From the NCBI GenBank assembly GCA_023014485.1, contig JAJOZX010002708.1, positions 186,001 through 250,000 of the forward strand: a DNA stretch of 64,000 nucleotides. The letters are read 5' to 3'. Both the position numbers and the translations under genes were made by a program. The notes beneath the pieces were generated by a model. The model did no database searches. It was given only the letters and a program-made list of their open reading frames with translations, and was not told where the DNA came from. Positions 32,270 to 43,594 of the stretch are shown here, piece by piece (position 1 is the first letter of the stretch; each line of letters starts with the position of its first letter). The DNA is from Bathynomus jamesi. Lineage: Eukaryota; Arthropoda; Malacostraca; Isopoda; Cirolanidae.

Positions 32270-32760
32270 AACACCTGTCTGATACTGAAGACACTAGTTC
32301 TGTAATTCAACTCTGTAACTTTTTGCGTTTCCTGAGCTATCTTTGTTTTCAAATACTTCCCTAAGTTTTAGATGGATTAATATCAGAATTTTATGCTGGC
32401 CATTCCAACAGCTTTAATTCTCCAACACTATTTTTCTCGGCAGATAGTTCTTCTTTATTATGACTGTGGATTTTAGGTTATTATCTTGCATAAATTGAAA
32501 GCTTTGTTCAATAAGGCGAGGTCCACTTGGCAGGGCATACTTGACCAAGATGTTATCGTACTGTTCCTCTTATGTTAGTCCAAAAATTTTCACAATATCC
32601 TCGCCTTCCCCCCTTACGATAGCAGAGAAATATCTCGAGATTATTATACTGTAGGTCCACCTTCACACCTACTTAACGATGCTTGTGACACGCTGCTTCT
32701 TGAAATTCTCGTGTGGCTATACCCCTCCACGTGATAAATACAGAACTAAATGCCCATTGC
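32270..32760 (-). pseudogene. Tc1-like DD34E transposase remnant
   Basis: Minus-strand reading gives YDNILVKYALPSGPRLIEQS, then FQFMQDNNLKST (usual QQDNDPKHTS, second D kept), KKNYLP, and after a shift LEWPA, stop, NSDINPSK (usual EWPxQSPDLNPIE; the E is gone). Further upstream GPTVNN may be part of the same domain. It is heavily mutated and lacks visible terminal repeats. It lies between the two copies of the second CR1-like LINE. Confidence 0.65.
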
Positions 32761-33129
32761 GCTTACAAATTAATCTAATTAAACTAATTTGAAAATCTGC
32801 AAGATACCTATAAAACAACAAAAGGTTTATGCCTAAAATTATAAAGAATTTGCTTAAAAATAAAAATATTTCAAACCTTTTATTGCAGAACTAATATATT
32901 CCTATTTTAAAACATCATCAATCATTATATTCAAAAATAAAATTGGCTCAAAATATTTTTATTTAATTTATTTATATAACCAACTTCTTTGAAAAAAAAA
33001 TCTTACTCAAAACTCGAAAAATGTAAAAAAAAAAAAACAATAAAAGTTATTTTTCTGTTTGTTTCCTTGTTCTAAAACCACGAGACGCAGCAAAACTATA
33101 TATTGTGATATGGGAACAAATGAAAAGAT

Positions 33130-33130
<1 letters not shown>
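32760..33130. other. Unassigned AT-rich stretch
   Basis: Poly-A/T rich with no recognisable element. A (TA)n tract follows at 33133-33173. Confidence 0.6.

Positions 33131-33132
<2 letters not shown>

Positions 33133-33173
<41 letters not shown>
33133..33173. repeat. (TA)n microsatellite at LINE 3' end
   Basis: TA run adjoining the 3' end of a minus-strand LINE, as also seen in the sister copy near 28790-28835. Confidence 0.96.
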
Positions 33174-33179
<6 letters not shown>

Positions 33180-34636
33180 AAAGAATACAAAGGACACCCA
33201 CCAAACAGCAACAGACCGGCTGGTCCTTACCAGTGGTGGGCACCGTTAACCAAAAAGTTAACTTCGATAACGATAATCCGTTAACCCCAATTTTTAACTC
33301 CGATAACGATAATCCGATAATTTTACTACAAAGTTAACGGAAGTTAACGATAATCCGTTAACGATAACTATTGCTTTACTAACATTTAAAAAATCAAGGA
33401 AAAAAGCTTTAAAACAACATAGAAAATGTTTATTTAAGCAAAATCCAACAATAAATATGTATTTAACTGTATTTTTATCAAGTTTTGCAACTTTTTTGCT
33501 TAATAACTTTTTTTTTATTTTTAATAAAAAATGTACTGATTACATGTTTTGAAACCCTTGTAACCACTAACCATTAACTAAATTTTAATTTACCAGAGAA
33601 TTATTATGGCGGGAACTGAAAGGTAAAATTAAATTTTAGGCACATTTATTAAAGACTATGACACAATGTGCTGGTTGCCCTTCAGAAAGACCAACTTCTC
33701 AAAGTTAGGCCCAACTGCCAGTCTTGACCTCTTGGGCCTCAGGATGTCCTTGCCGAGAGAGAAGAGCCGTTCCACTGCGGCAGAGGACGGAATTGGCAGA
33801 CTGAAGTTATGGCGGTTTGAATTCATTCGCGGAGCGGTGATCTTCCGTGAATGACTCCTCGCAGTTAACGTGTTAACGGACTTTAACAGACTAAATATCG
33901 AGTTATCGGAAGTTAACTGGTCCGATAACGATAAATGGAAATTAACTTCCGTTAATAGTCCGTTAAAAAAGTTAACTTCGTTAATTAACTGTTATCGGAT
34001 TAACGCTTTAGTGCCCAACACTGGTCCTTACGAAGTTAAAACATGTAAGAAAATTTAGACAAAGTAAAGAAGGAAGGTTGAAAGAAAGGAAGTAAGTTTA
34101 AAAATAAAGTGTAAATTTTAAAGTAAAGAGGAGGGAATCCGAGTGGAAATTTTACAATACTTTTATGCGCTAAGAAATGCTTCTAATTGGGGGTTTAAGG
34201 CAAGATAAGCATCTAGTCTCTCTTTAAACGACTTGACCGAATTAATTTGAACTAATCTGGCTGGCAATCCATTCCACAAATTAATTATACAGTTGAAGAA
34301 GAAATGTTTAACTTCCTTAGAATTAAACTGTTTATCCACTAATTGGAGGCCATTACCGCGAATTCTATCTACATTTCTGAAGATGAAATATTTTTGGCCG
34401 TCGGTTTTATCAAAACCTTTAATCATTTTAAACACCTGGATAAATCTCCTCGAATACGCCTTTTTACAAGTGAGAATAAATTTGAGTTTCTAAACGAGCA
34501 GTGTATGTTTGTTTCTAAGTCTGGGAATCATCGCTGCACTTTCTCCATTCTGTCTATGTCCTGTCGTAAATACGGGAATCCAAACTGAATGCAGTATTCC
34601 AGTAGGGCGTACTAGGGAATTATATAATGTTATCAT
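33174..34636 (-). mobile_element. CR1-like LINE 3' part, split by hAT
   Basis: The 3' non-coding part (33174-33230) and coding part (34032-34636) belong to one LINE split by the 793-bp hAT. Coding: EVKHFFFNCIINLWNGLPAR and VKSFKERLDAYL, the C-terminus of RT, preceded by VFKMIKGFDKTD and, in other frames, the LEYCIQFG-like thumb. It is cut on its 5' side by another hAT end at 34637. Sister of the LINE at 28990-32160. Confidence 0.85.
33231..34023 (-). mobile_element. 793-bp hAT, internally deleted
   Basis: Ends CAGTGGTGGGCACCGTTAAC and (complement) CAGTGTTGGGCACTAAAGCG are hAT terminal repeats. The flanks GTCCTTAC at 33223-33230 and 34024-34031 are an exact 8-bp target duplication. The subterminal regions are packed with GTTAACG and GATAACG motifs. 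On the minus strand about 33655-33800 encodes the hAT dimerisation end, AAVERLFSLGKDILRPKRSR, so it is a deletion derivative of an autonomous hAT, not just a MITE. Confidence 0.93.
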
Positions 34637-34800
34637 TAGTGATGTACCGATTAATTTTCATCGGCATCGGCAGAATCGGCCATGTTTTGGGCATCGGCAT
34701 AGGCAGAATCGGCCATTTTTTGGGCATTGGCATAGGCAGAATCGGCCATTTTTGGGGCATCGGCCAAATTTAGCCGATTTTTCTTACCGATTCTTTGAAA
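34637..34800 (+). repeat. hAT-like end with three 33-bp tandem repeats
   Basis: TAGTGATGTACCGATTAATT resembles a hAT terminus. It is followed by about three copies of a 33-base unit containing GGCAGAATCGGCCATTTT. I see no matching right end, so this is a partial element. Confidence 0.6.
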
Positions 34801-34882
34801 TTTTATAATTTTCACTCCCAAAAACAAAAACTATTTATAAAGAATTGAACCGCCAAAAACCCCCAACTATTTATGATCATTT

Positions 34883-35074
34883 GGATCACCTGAAGATCCA
34901 TCACCCCAGCCGTTTTTAGTAAGTCTAACTAACGAAAATATCACGACCTAACCTAACCAATCGTTAGGTCAACTGTACGCCCTTAACGATTGGTTAGGTT
35001 AGGTCGTGATATTTTCGTTAGTTAGACTTATAAAGCTAAAAAAAAGGCTGGGGTGACGGATCTTCAGGTGATCC
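34883..35074. repeat. 192-bp palindromic fold-back element
   Basis: Arms begin GGATCACCTGAAGATC at 34883 and end GATCTTCAGGTGATCC at 35074. The core reads AACGAAAATATCACGACC followed by TAACCTAACC and its complement. The centre is CAACTGTACGCCC. Member of the family also present at 35158-35275, 48085-48605 and 60400-60548. Confidence 0.93.
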
Positions 35075-35157
35075 GATAATTTATATTCATCTCAAAGTGT
35101 AATTATACTCGTATAAAATATTTTATATTCACGAAAAAGGCAAAGTTTAATAAGTTA

Positions 35158-35275
35158 ACTAACGAAAATATCACGACCTAACCTAGCCAATCGTCAAGGG
35201 CGTACAGTTATAAGACTTTAGTTAGTTTTATAAAACTAACTAAAGAAGGCTGAGGGCCCTGATCTTCAGGTGAGC
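35158..35275. repeat. Truncated copy of the fold-back family
   Basis: One arm (AACGAAAATATCACGACC, TAACCTAGCC), the centre GGGCGTACAG, then the end AAGAAGGCTGAGGG and GATCTTCAGGTGA. The second core arm is missing. Confidence 0.8.
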
Positions 35276-35578
35276 CAAACCATCTTATTATGTTGATTTA
35301 TTTTAAGTATTTTAATAATTTTATAAACCCAAATTATATAACCATTCTTTTTTATTCAAACAGACCACCAGGGCCTTGAAATTCTAATGAAGAATTTTGT
35401 TATTGTTGACATTTTTGAAGAAAGAAAATACCTTCAACATAAGGAAAAACAATTACTTTAAATATTGATATTCAATTTATGAAATTAATATAAAATTGTT
35501 TTATCATTTTACTGAGTAATAAACTATTTACCATCACTTTAGCTACGGTATATGAGTAACTAATTCCGGTACTGTATA
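35276..35578. other. Unassigned AT-rich stretch
   Basis: No element recognised, apart from a weak copy of the short repeat CTAATGAAGAATTTTG near 35390. Confidence 0.55.
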
Positions 35579-35975
35579 CAGGGTGTCCCATAAGTCCGGC
35601 ATCATAGGAGAAATTCATATTTTTCTATTTCTACAAACCATAATTCATATTTTTCTCTTTCTACAGGCCATAAAGTGTTTGAGCAAGGAAGAACGAATCC
35701 AGATAATTCTACTCATAGGAAATCGGAGTCAAAGAGAGGCCGCTGCTGAATTTAACAGACTGCATCCAGACCGCGAGCCAATAACACAGAGTTGTGTTAG
35801 CAGACTTGTTGCAAAGTCTCTTTTACTCCGATTTCCTATGAGTAGAATTATTTGGATTCGTTCTTCCTTGCTCACAAACATTATGGCCTGTAGAAAGAGA
35901 AAAATATGAATTATGGTTTGTAGAAATAGAAAAATATGAATTTCTCCTATGATGCCGGACTTATGGGACACCCTG
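35579..35975. mobile_element. Fold-back element built from a Tc1/mariner 5' end
   Basis: Arms of about 155 bases (CAGGGTGTCCCATAAGTCCG inward) face each other and differ at few positions. TA at 35577-35578 and 35976-35977 is the target duplication. Each arm encodes the start of a transposase, LSKEERIQIILLIGNRS; the left copy runs on to REAAAEFNRLHP and ITQSCVSRLVAK, an N-terminal helix-turn-helix. No catalytic domain is present. It arose by an inverted duplication of the 5' end of an IS630/Tc1/mariner element. Confidence 0.9.
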
Positions 35976-35984
35976 TATTATGGA

Positions 35985-36174
35985 GTGAGTTGACGAAAAG
36001 TATTTGAACAAATATGAAAACCAAGACACAAATATTGTAATTAAACTATGATACTTGTCACTAAAAATACAAAATTTAAGCGTTAATGCCAACATTGTGT
36101 AAACCTGTATGGATGTAATGTATATCTCTTGTGTTCTTTCTGAATAAAGATTATTATTATTAGTGGTAGTAGTA

Positions 36175-36206
<32 letters not shown>

Positions 36207-36364
36207 TTCTTGAGGAAGACTGAAGAAGATGTATAAATAAAACGTTGTATCATAAAATGTTTTGAGAAAATTTGATGTGTTTAATAGTGCATCCATAATA
36301 GTACGTCCTAAAGTATAAAACTTAAATAATGCATATGTGACATAATGAAGTGATTTAATTAACT

Positions 36365-36395
<31 letters not shown>

Positions 36396-36690
36396 AACTA
36401 CAAAAGTTAACCACCCTTTACAGTTCAGTCCTCCATCGTTGAAGATGAATCCTTCGATTTTAAACTTATATTATACAGCGTTTCACTTATACATCTTCCT
36501 CAGTCTTCTTCAAGAATACTACTACCACTACTACTACTAATAATAATAATAATAATAATAATAATCTTTATTCAGGAAGAACAAATTACGTGAGTACACA
36601 TTACATGCGTATAGGTTTACACAATGTTGGCATTAACGTTTAATTTTGTATAGTTAGTGACAAGTAGTTTAACTACAGTACAGTTTTCTT
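35985..36690. repeat. Tail-to-tail LINE 3' ends around (TAG)n/(CAA)n
   Basis: About 36045-36245 (plus) and 36475-36670 (minus) are inverted copies, including CAACATTGTGTAAACCTGTA, AATAAAGATTATTATT and CTTGAGGAAGACTGAAGAAG. These look like two LINE 3' ends with (ATT)n/(TAG)n tails meeting tail to tail. A (CAA)n tract lies at 36366-36394 between them. The right copy belongs to the minus-strand LINE that follows. Confidence 0.75.
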
Positions 36691-37260
36691 ATGTGAATAT
36701 GCCGTTGGGAAGTATGACACCTTTTCAGGCAAAGATCTTTGAGATTTATTTCTATTTATATGAAGGAAACGAAGAAATGTAAATAGAATTAATGGAAAAT
36801 AAAATAGAGTTGCGCTTAGTTAATTTGTCATTACAAATGAAAATTGAAATATTCTTTGAAATAATAGAAAAGGAAGAGGTAAATAATACGATATGATAAT
36901 AGAAATAATAGAAAAGAGAAATGGTAAACAATAAGGTAAACAGAACATGTTGAAATACCGATAATAATTAATTTCTAATATTACAAATTAGAAATGATGA
37001 TACAATCTTAAAGTTACAAAATATAGAGGTACAGATAAATGAGGTACTATATTATAACTATAGCGTAATATAATGGAGTAACCTTTAACATATAATTTAT
37101 ATAGCTTGTGATTGCACCCAATTTAAGATTGTGAACTTTGCATATATAATTAATAGGTGATTTTTATTGTTTAGTAATATTTACAAGTTGCAATATATAT
37201 GCATGCACACACACACACATACATTAATAGGAGTTAATAAAGCGTTTCTTTAGCGAGTTG
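36690..37260 (-). other. LINE 3' non-coding region, AT-rich
   Basis: No coding content seen. Position suggests the 3' untranslated part of the minus-strand jockey-like LINE, with GAAATAATAGAAAAG repeated twice. Confidence 0.5.
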
Positions 37261-38277
37261 CGAAATGAAATTAACGATGGTGCTTGTTTTATATTTACTG
37301 GTATAGCGTTCCAGATATCTGCCCCTTTGTAGGAGAGAGCATTTCCTACAATTTGCGTGGAATAATTTGGTTTAGGTATGAAATCATTAGGCAGCCTTGC
37401 ATTATGATTATGGTTGGTCTGATGAGGGGTAATCGCCCTTCGAATGGGCGAAGGAAAGTTTCAATTATTAGCAACTTTGTACATACTGATACCAACAGTA
37501 AGTGTATATACTGCAGATCATTTAGGTTTAGGATATTTAAGTTTCTGAACATTGGACAGGTACAAGATCGTCTGTTATCATTGAGAGAGTTCGTAAACAT
37601 TTTTTAGGGATTACTTCCAGCGGATATCGTACACAATTCTTTGTACTACCCTATGCTGTGATTCCATATTGTAAGTGTGGATGAATAAATGAATAATAGT
37701 GTGAGGAGGGCATTTTTGGGATTTTTTTTTCCTTTAGTTTAATCAAATATTATGTAGAGAATCCAAAATATTTTTCATTTGATATGTTGTGTGTGACTTC
37801 TGAAATTTAATTTTTCATCTAACTTGATACCAAGAACTTTAACTTCATTTACTTTTGCAAGAGGAGTGTTTCCAATTATTAATGGTGTGTGCACGATTCC
37901 AGTTTTTTAGTTACAATCATATATGATGATTGTCACGTTTAGTAAAAGCTTATTTGTACACATCCATTTATAGATATGATCTAATTGCCCGTTCACTTCG
38001 TTCATTAGGTAGTTGATGTGCTGGTGTGTAGGAGTGAGTGTTGTATCATCTGCATACTGAATACAGTCTAATGTTGTTGATCAATAAAAATCATTTACAT
38101 GCATTGCAAAGAGTAAGGGTTCAAGGATAGATCCTTGTGGAACCCCACTTTCCAATACAGCATATTCTGATGAAATGTCATTTACTTTAACATACTGGTG
38201 ACGATTAGAGAGATATGACTTAAATCAATTTAGCATATTTTCCCTTATGTTATATTTGTTTAATTTATCTAGTAATA

Positions 38278-39670
38278 CAGTGCCGCGCGAAAAGTATCCG
38301 ATCACTCAAGAAATACAATATTTTCCCTTGATATTCAGAGACACGTAATTCACTTTCTATTTGTTCTAGCGACATCTGGTAACTTTGAGGTTGCTCGCTG
38401 ATATGAGAGCTATCCAACGCATTCTCAAATTAGTGTTCTGGTAGCCTTCGTTGCGGGTGGCTGTGTCTCAAATTTGTCAGATTTCACTGTTTGTGTAAAT
38501 TTCTTGATATTTTTTTTTTTTTTACAGAAAGTGGTGTAAATAAAATTTATATATAATGTGTGCTAAAAAACAACTTAAGAGTGATTGTCGAGGTGCTATT
38601 GTTGCTTTGCATGCATGTGGGAAATCACAGAGACAGATAGCTAAGGAATTAAACATATCCCAAAGTACCGTTAATTTATGGGTTTCACGGGCTAAGAACA
38701 ATGGTGGCCTAACCACGCCAGTCCCTAAAAAACGATCTGGCAGACCGAGAAAAACAAATTCGCGAACAGACAAACTTATGAAACGTTTAGTATTGAAAAA
38801 CCCAACAATAACTGCGAAAGAATAAAATTTAATATGAATAATTTGTTATCTGGTGTTTCTGAACGAACTATCCAGGAGCGGCTCCAAAAAGAACTCGGAT
38901 TACCATCTCGCCATGCTGTTAAGAAACCGTTCATTAATGAAAAAATGCGTAAAAACGTGTCGCATTTTGTAAAAAATACATTCATTGGACTGTTGATGAC
39001 TGGAAGAAGGTTTTATTTAGCGATGAGTCGACATTTTTGACATTCAGAAGTTGTCCAAAAAAGGTTCGCCGGCCTATTGGCTCAAATAGGATGGACCCTA
39101 AATACACCCTAAAGACAATGAAACACCCTCCAAGTGTGATGGTTTGGGGTTGTTTCGGTTACTATGGGCGTGGAAACTTATATTTTCTTCCGAAGAACAC
39201 AACTATGAATGGTGCACGGTATTTAGCAATGCTACAGGATAAACTTCCAATGGCAATGGCAATCCAAAGGACAAAAACATACATGCATGATGGTGCACCA
39301 TGTCACAGGGCCAAAATAGTGACAAAATGGATTACTGACAATAAATTTGATATTTTGGATTGGCCTGGTAATAGTCCAGATCTCAATCCGATAGAAAATC
39401 TGTGGCTAATAATAAAAAATAAGGTTGAATGCCACGACACTGGCTCAGTCGAAAAATTACAAGAGGCCATCAAAAAGGTATGGTGCAAGGAAATATCAGT
39501 GGAAGTTTGTCAAAACTTGATTAAATCCATGCCAAAACGTCTAGAACAAGTCATCCAAACCAAAGGACAGATGACAAAATACTAATATAAGGTTAGTATA
39601 CATTTAAACATTGTTTTTTATGTAAAAAATACAAATTTCAAGGGTGATCGGATACTTTTCGCGGGCACTG
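38278..39670 (+). mobile_element. Tc1-type transposon, 1393 bp
   Basis: Ends CAGTGCCGCGCGAAAAGTAT and (complement) CAGTGCCCGCGAAAAGTATC form about 28-bp terminal repeats. TA at 38276-38277 and 39671-39672 is the target duplication. It holds a nearly complete transposase. It sits inside the RT of a minus-strand LINE and is therefore younger than that copy. Confidence 0.95.
38556..39585 (+). pseudogene. Tc1 transposase (DD34E), two frameshifts
   Basis: ATG 38556 opens an N-terminal paired-like helix-turn-helix (KSQRQIAKELNISQSTVNLW) and the GRPRKT hook. A one-base loss near 38823 and another shift near 38957 move the frame; the last frame (38960-39585) is open to the end. Catalytic residues are all present: D in KKVLFSDESTF, D in YMHDGAPCHRAK, E in SPDLNPIENLW, with 34 residues between the last two. 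MVWGCFGYYGRGNL is also typical. Total length, about 340 residues, is normal for Tc1. Only the two shifts separate it from a complete frame. Confidence 0.92.
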
Positions 39671-41276
39671 TATATCATGTGAGAGCGTATCAAAGACTTC
39701 ACAGGTCAAAGAAAACTAAGATTGTGTGTTGTTTGTGGTTTAGATTTTTATAGATATTTTCTAATATCATGTTCATGGCGTCTTCTGTGGTCTGGCCTCC
39801 TCTAAACCCAAATTGTGTTTTTGTTAGGATGTCGTATTTACAGTAGCTACGAATTTGATTAGTCTTTTGCATACGATTCTTTCAAATATTTTACTCAAAG
39901 ATGGTAAGACAGAGATTGGCCGGTAATTGGATGGGGAATCAGAGCTGCCTGATTTGAATACTGGACAAACTCTAGCTATCTTCAGGTAATCAAGGAATAC
40001 ACCTTGTACTATTGACTCATTCATAACTCTTGTGAGTGGGGTTGCTATATCATCTGATACTAGTTTACATATTTTCAGTGGAATTGAACTGATATCAGCG
40101 TTTTTATTTTTTCAGTTTTTCAATGTAGGTGATGTTTCGTTTGGCAGAATTGGTTCAAAGAAGAATGTATTTGGTGTGGGTTGTGGTATATATTATTGGT
40201 AGTCACTGTCTGATTCTGGAATGGCTGCTGCCGTATTGCTTCCTATTTTCGAAAAGAAATTGTTTAATAAATTGGCCATGCCTTTGGGATTACTGTAGGA
40301 AATTCCATCCTGTGTTAACGAATTTACAGGAGTTGTCTTTTCTTTTTTGGCGTTAACTAAAACTTTTAAAGTATTCTATAATTCTTTAGGATTAGATTTT
40401 TTGTTCGATAATTTTAGAACAGTAATGATCCGCTTTTGCGGTTTTTATGAGCTAATTTAGTCTGTTACAATAATTTGTATACGTTTGTTTATTGATAATA
40501 TCATTCTTCTATAGTTTATCGAGAGAATGGTTACAGTTTATGCTTACAGTGAGGGATGGAGTGACCCACTGGTGGTTATATTTTTTTGACACTAGTTTCG
40601 ACTTTGTAGGAAAATTAGTATTAAATATATCCATTAGTGTGTTTGAGAATGTTTAAAATTTTGTTTCTATTTCAGTTACTTTCAGTTATTCTCGACCAGT
40701 CAAAACTTGATATCTCTGACAAATTTCAATTTATAATTATTATACTGTAGATGTAGGGTTTATAGTCAATTTTTATTTTCTCCTATATTTGTAAATGGCT
40801 AATTAGCATTGTGTCTGTGAACAGATGGTCCGTAACATGTAATAGGGTATACCTAACGTACAGTCAAGGGAGGATCGCAGCCACATTTGGTCTAATGAAG
40901 TGAAGCTTTTTTATGGTACTATGTAGTCTTCTTGGTTTATAGTTAAATTAAAGCCATTTGGGGTAACGAGATTGTAGAAGTTAGCATTATTATTGGAGTT
41001 TATTTTAGCGAGATCGATGTTTAATTCTTCCGCAATGATGCAGTTACTGTTGATATGATTAGAAGTTAAAGTTGTATCTATGCTCGCAATAAACGTTGGC
41101 AAGTTACCATTCGGTGGTCGATAGATTCCTAATACTGAATAGGAAATATTATTTATATACACCTCAACTGCTTGGGTTTCAGAATGATCATTTATGTTTG
41201 TCAATTGTTCAATACTTTTACTTTTATGATTAGTGTCTATATAAATGCTTACTCCGCCGCCTCTATTATTTCTACA

Positions 41277-41450
41277 TGTGTAATCTTCCTCAATCCAGCT
41301 TTCCCCTTGTCTATGACCTCCAATCTTTCAAACGCAGAGCGTTCAGGCATCTCGAAAACCCTAGACCTTGAATTTGGCTCTCTTCATTTTTTATGGGGAG
41401 GGGGCGCTTTTGCGGGCATTCGCCCTTGGCCCCTCCTTCCCGCATAAAAA
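41277..41450 (+). mobile_element. LINE 3' end fragment
   Basis: Plus-strand VYDLQSFKRRAFRHLENP closes an RT, followed by TTTGGCTCTCTTC, a G-rich run and GGGCATTCGCCCTTGGCCC. The same sequence occurs inverted at 58455-58610 with about 80 percent identity by eye. Confidence 0.8.
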
Positions 41451-42320
41451 TATGCATGAATTTATTGAATGGCAGAGCGTATGATGTCCCGCAGGAGATG
41501 CGGAACTTCCCTGTAATTACGGAACTATCTTTTGAAATAAAAGACAACCCTGGCAACCCTGCCTCGGTGTAGCCTAAGGCTTAAATCCTTTTCGTCTGTA
41601 AGAAACAAAAATAAAAATGGCGTCTCCAACAAGCTAAATTTATTTCACCAATTACGCACTCTAAAACTGTTTGTAATACTTTGTTAAGTTATACATATTA
41701 GTGCAGATTGTACTTAATGAACAGATATTTTGTAAATTTTATCTCATAGTTAGCGGTAGAGCTTGTAAATGAAATAAATTTTCTCCCTTTTAATTGTGTT
41801 TGAACATTATTTAGCAGTGAAAAAGCAGAGGGCCAAATCATTTCCTCCCGAATTAAAACCTCACTATACTGTATAGGACGAGCAAAAGTTACTTAAATCA
41901 TGAAACGATAAAATGTCAATGCATAACAAAAGGAATTTAACTTCTGTCACCGCCATAAATGTTTAACATTTGAAATTTTGTTTTCATTGTAGTCTGTTTT
42001 TTCGTAAGTCCATCCCAAACATTGAAATGTCAGTCAGTATAAATTTTAGTCTATAAAACTGTCAGTTGGGCCAAGTTTGACATATAATTTAAAGTTAAAT
42101 TAGACGATCCAAAATACAAAAATACTTTACAGTATTCAATATAGACCTTCAGGCTGTGTGCGTGGTTTCCACAGGGGCACAAATTTGTTTTAACTTTTTA
42201 ATATTAATTCTAGTCATCATTTAAAGAGAAAGGAAAATTGTGAGTTTTAAATTAAAAACAAACGAAACTTATTAATACTGAAGCTACGTCGTGGATACGT
42301 CGCTTCGCTGTTTCCCGTTA
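41451..42320. other. Unassigned stretch
   Basis: No gene or element recognised. 41460-41590 is less AT-rich and could be part of a repeat, but I find no partner in the window. Confidence 0.5.
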
Positions 42321-42386
42321 CACCAGTAAGGTTAAGCGACGTTAGGGCTATTCAGCAATTGGATGGGTAACCGCTCAGATGTAGCG
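42321..42386 (+). repeat. 5S rRNA-derived segment (SINE3-like or pseudogene)
   Basis: GGTTAAGCGACGTTAGGGCT then CAGCAATTGGATGGGTAACC follows the internal part of 5S rRNA, including box A (GTTAAGC) and box C (GGATGGG-ACC) of the type 1 pol III promoter. The 5' third of 5S is not recognisable. The following 90 bases do not match 5S, which suggests a 5S-headed SINE or a truncated pseudogene. Confidence 0.7.
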
Positions 42387-43590
42387 ACCCTTGGATGGTT
42401 GAAATCCAACGTAAAGCTGTAGGTCCCTTCCTTCGCATGACCATTACCGTTACGAAACGCCTTTAAATAACCCCATGAAAACATTAGCAAGGTAGGTAGG
42501 AAAAATATTGGCAATTACGGAGTCCTCCATTAACCCCCACCCCCATCATTTCATATGATGTGAAAAGATAGTTTCTCATTTTTTATATTTATCAAATGTC
42601 ATAAAACTTATGAATTTAAGAAATATTCGTGTAACAGTTAAATTTTATCACCAATTCCTTTACCTCGTTTAAAAGACTATTTATACAGTAATGGTGAGTC
42701 AGTGTATACTTGAATATCATGCGATATCCTCATTATGTTTTTACACCTGTTTGTATTTAAAAGGTAACCAAAATCGTGTTTCACTGAATAAATGTCGTTA
42801 TATTCAAGCATTATTAAATAAGAATGATGAGGCTGTAAAGAAAAATGGTTCTGTTCAATATAAAAATTTCATAATATTTCAATTGGTGAATGAATAGTTG
42901 TGAAAGATACATCAGAGCGCTTGGGTAAGTGGATATAGTCCTAATGATTGTATCATACAAAAGCTGTAATTATATAACTGTCATTATGTTAAAATAAAGG
43001 TGCAAGAAGTGAACGTAAATATTATAAGGTTATAATCAATTCAAATGTAAATGGAAAGTATACGGTAAAGTGTTGATAGACAGGATCGGAGATGAACAAG
43101 GAGTCTTTAGAGAAGGAAGAGAATGCGTTGCTCCAGAGTTTGCAGTACGACGAGACAGCTGATGGAGAAACTTAGTGACAAGCAGGAGAAAGCGTATATT
43201 GCATTTATGAATTTGGAGAAAACATTAAAGGAAAATAGGAAACAGTATAATGAAAAGAATAGCATCAGATTTCATTCACACCATCACACCACGCGTACAC
43301 CTATCTCGAGTACCCATTTATGCATTTACCTTCTATTAACCAAAATTCCGGAGTTTTCGAAGTTGTGGCAGAGGGTATTTTGAGACAGACGTCTGTGGGC
43401 CTTTGATCCCCCTCCTCCGAAAATAAATCCTGGATAAGGACCTGTTACGTAATGATGGAATAAGCTTTGTTGCGCGGCCATGAACCTTTTAACCACATCT
43501 GCATCCTTATTCATGTATGGCAACTTATATAATGATTTGTCTTTAAATTTATAGTAAAAGTTTTAAGAGAAATAAAACCCAATATTTTAT
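42387..43590. other. Mostly unassigned, small LINE trace
   Basis: About 43140-43225 (plus) reads LMEKLSDKQEKAYIAFMNLE, similar to the stretch leading into RT palm A of some LINEs, then loses similarity. A minus-strand CCAGGATTTATTTTCGGAGG near 43435 resembles a transposon end. The rest is featureless. Confidence 0.45.
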
Positions 43591-43594
43591 GGCC

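Larger units (their letters stand above)
36530..41285 (-). mobile_element. Jockey-like LINE, split by a Tc1 element
   Basis: From the 5' side (right): endonuclease (about 40900-41285), RT (37900-40024 outside the insert), C-terminal domain (37260-37640), then a 3' region ending AATAAAG(ATT)n. Splicing out the Tc1 and one TA restores VFDTLSHDILLDKLNKYNI across the junction. It has several frameshifts and a TGA where relatives have Trp (38225-38227). Adjoins another LINE fragment at its 5' end. Confidence 0.85.
37280..41285 (-). pseudogene. Jockey-like LINE endonuclease and reverse transcriptase pieces
   Basis: Endonuclease: RGGGVSIYIDTNHK, then 40911-41204 with VLGIYRPPNGNLPTF (catalytic Y) and NCIIAEELNIDLAK (where GDxN is usual; G-D changed to E-E). 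RT: 39824-40024 with ARVCPVFKSG and NYRPISVLPSLSKIFERIV, then KTQFGFRGGQTTEDAM, DLSKVFDTLSHD (palm A), ESGVPQGSILEPLLF and IQYADDTTL (palm C, DD intact), TNKLLLN. The C-terminal part carries IPRKLCGKCSLLQ-like text near 37310-37360. All in several frames and so inactive. Clade from motif style only. Confidence 0.8.

Noticed and set aside
36480..36530. CTGAGGAAGATGTATAAGTGAAACG (minus strand) as a hammerhead ribozyme
   Set aside because: The core letters fit but the would-be stem II does not pair.
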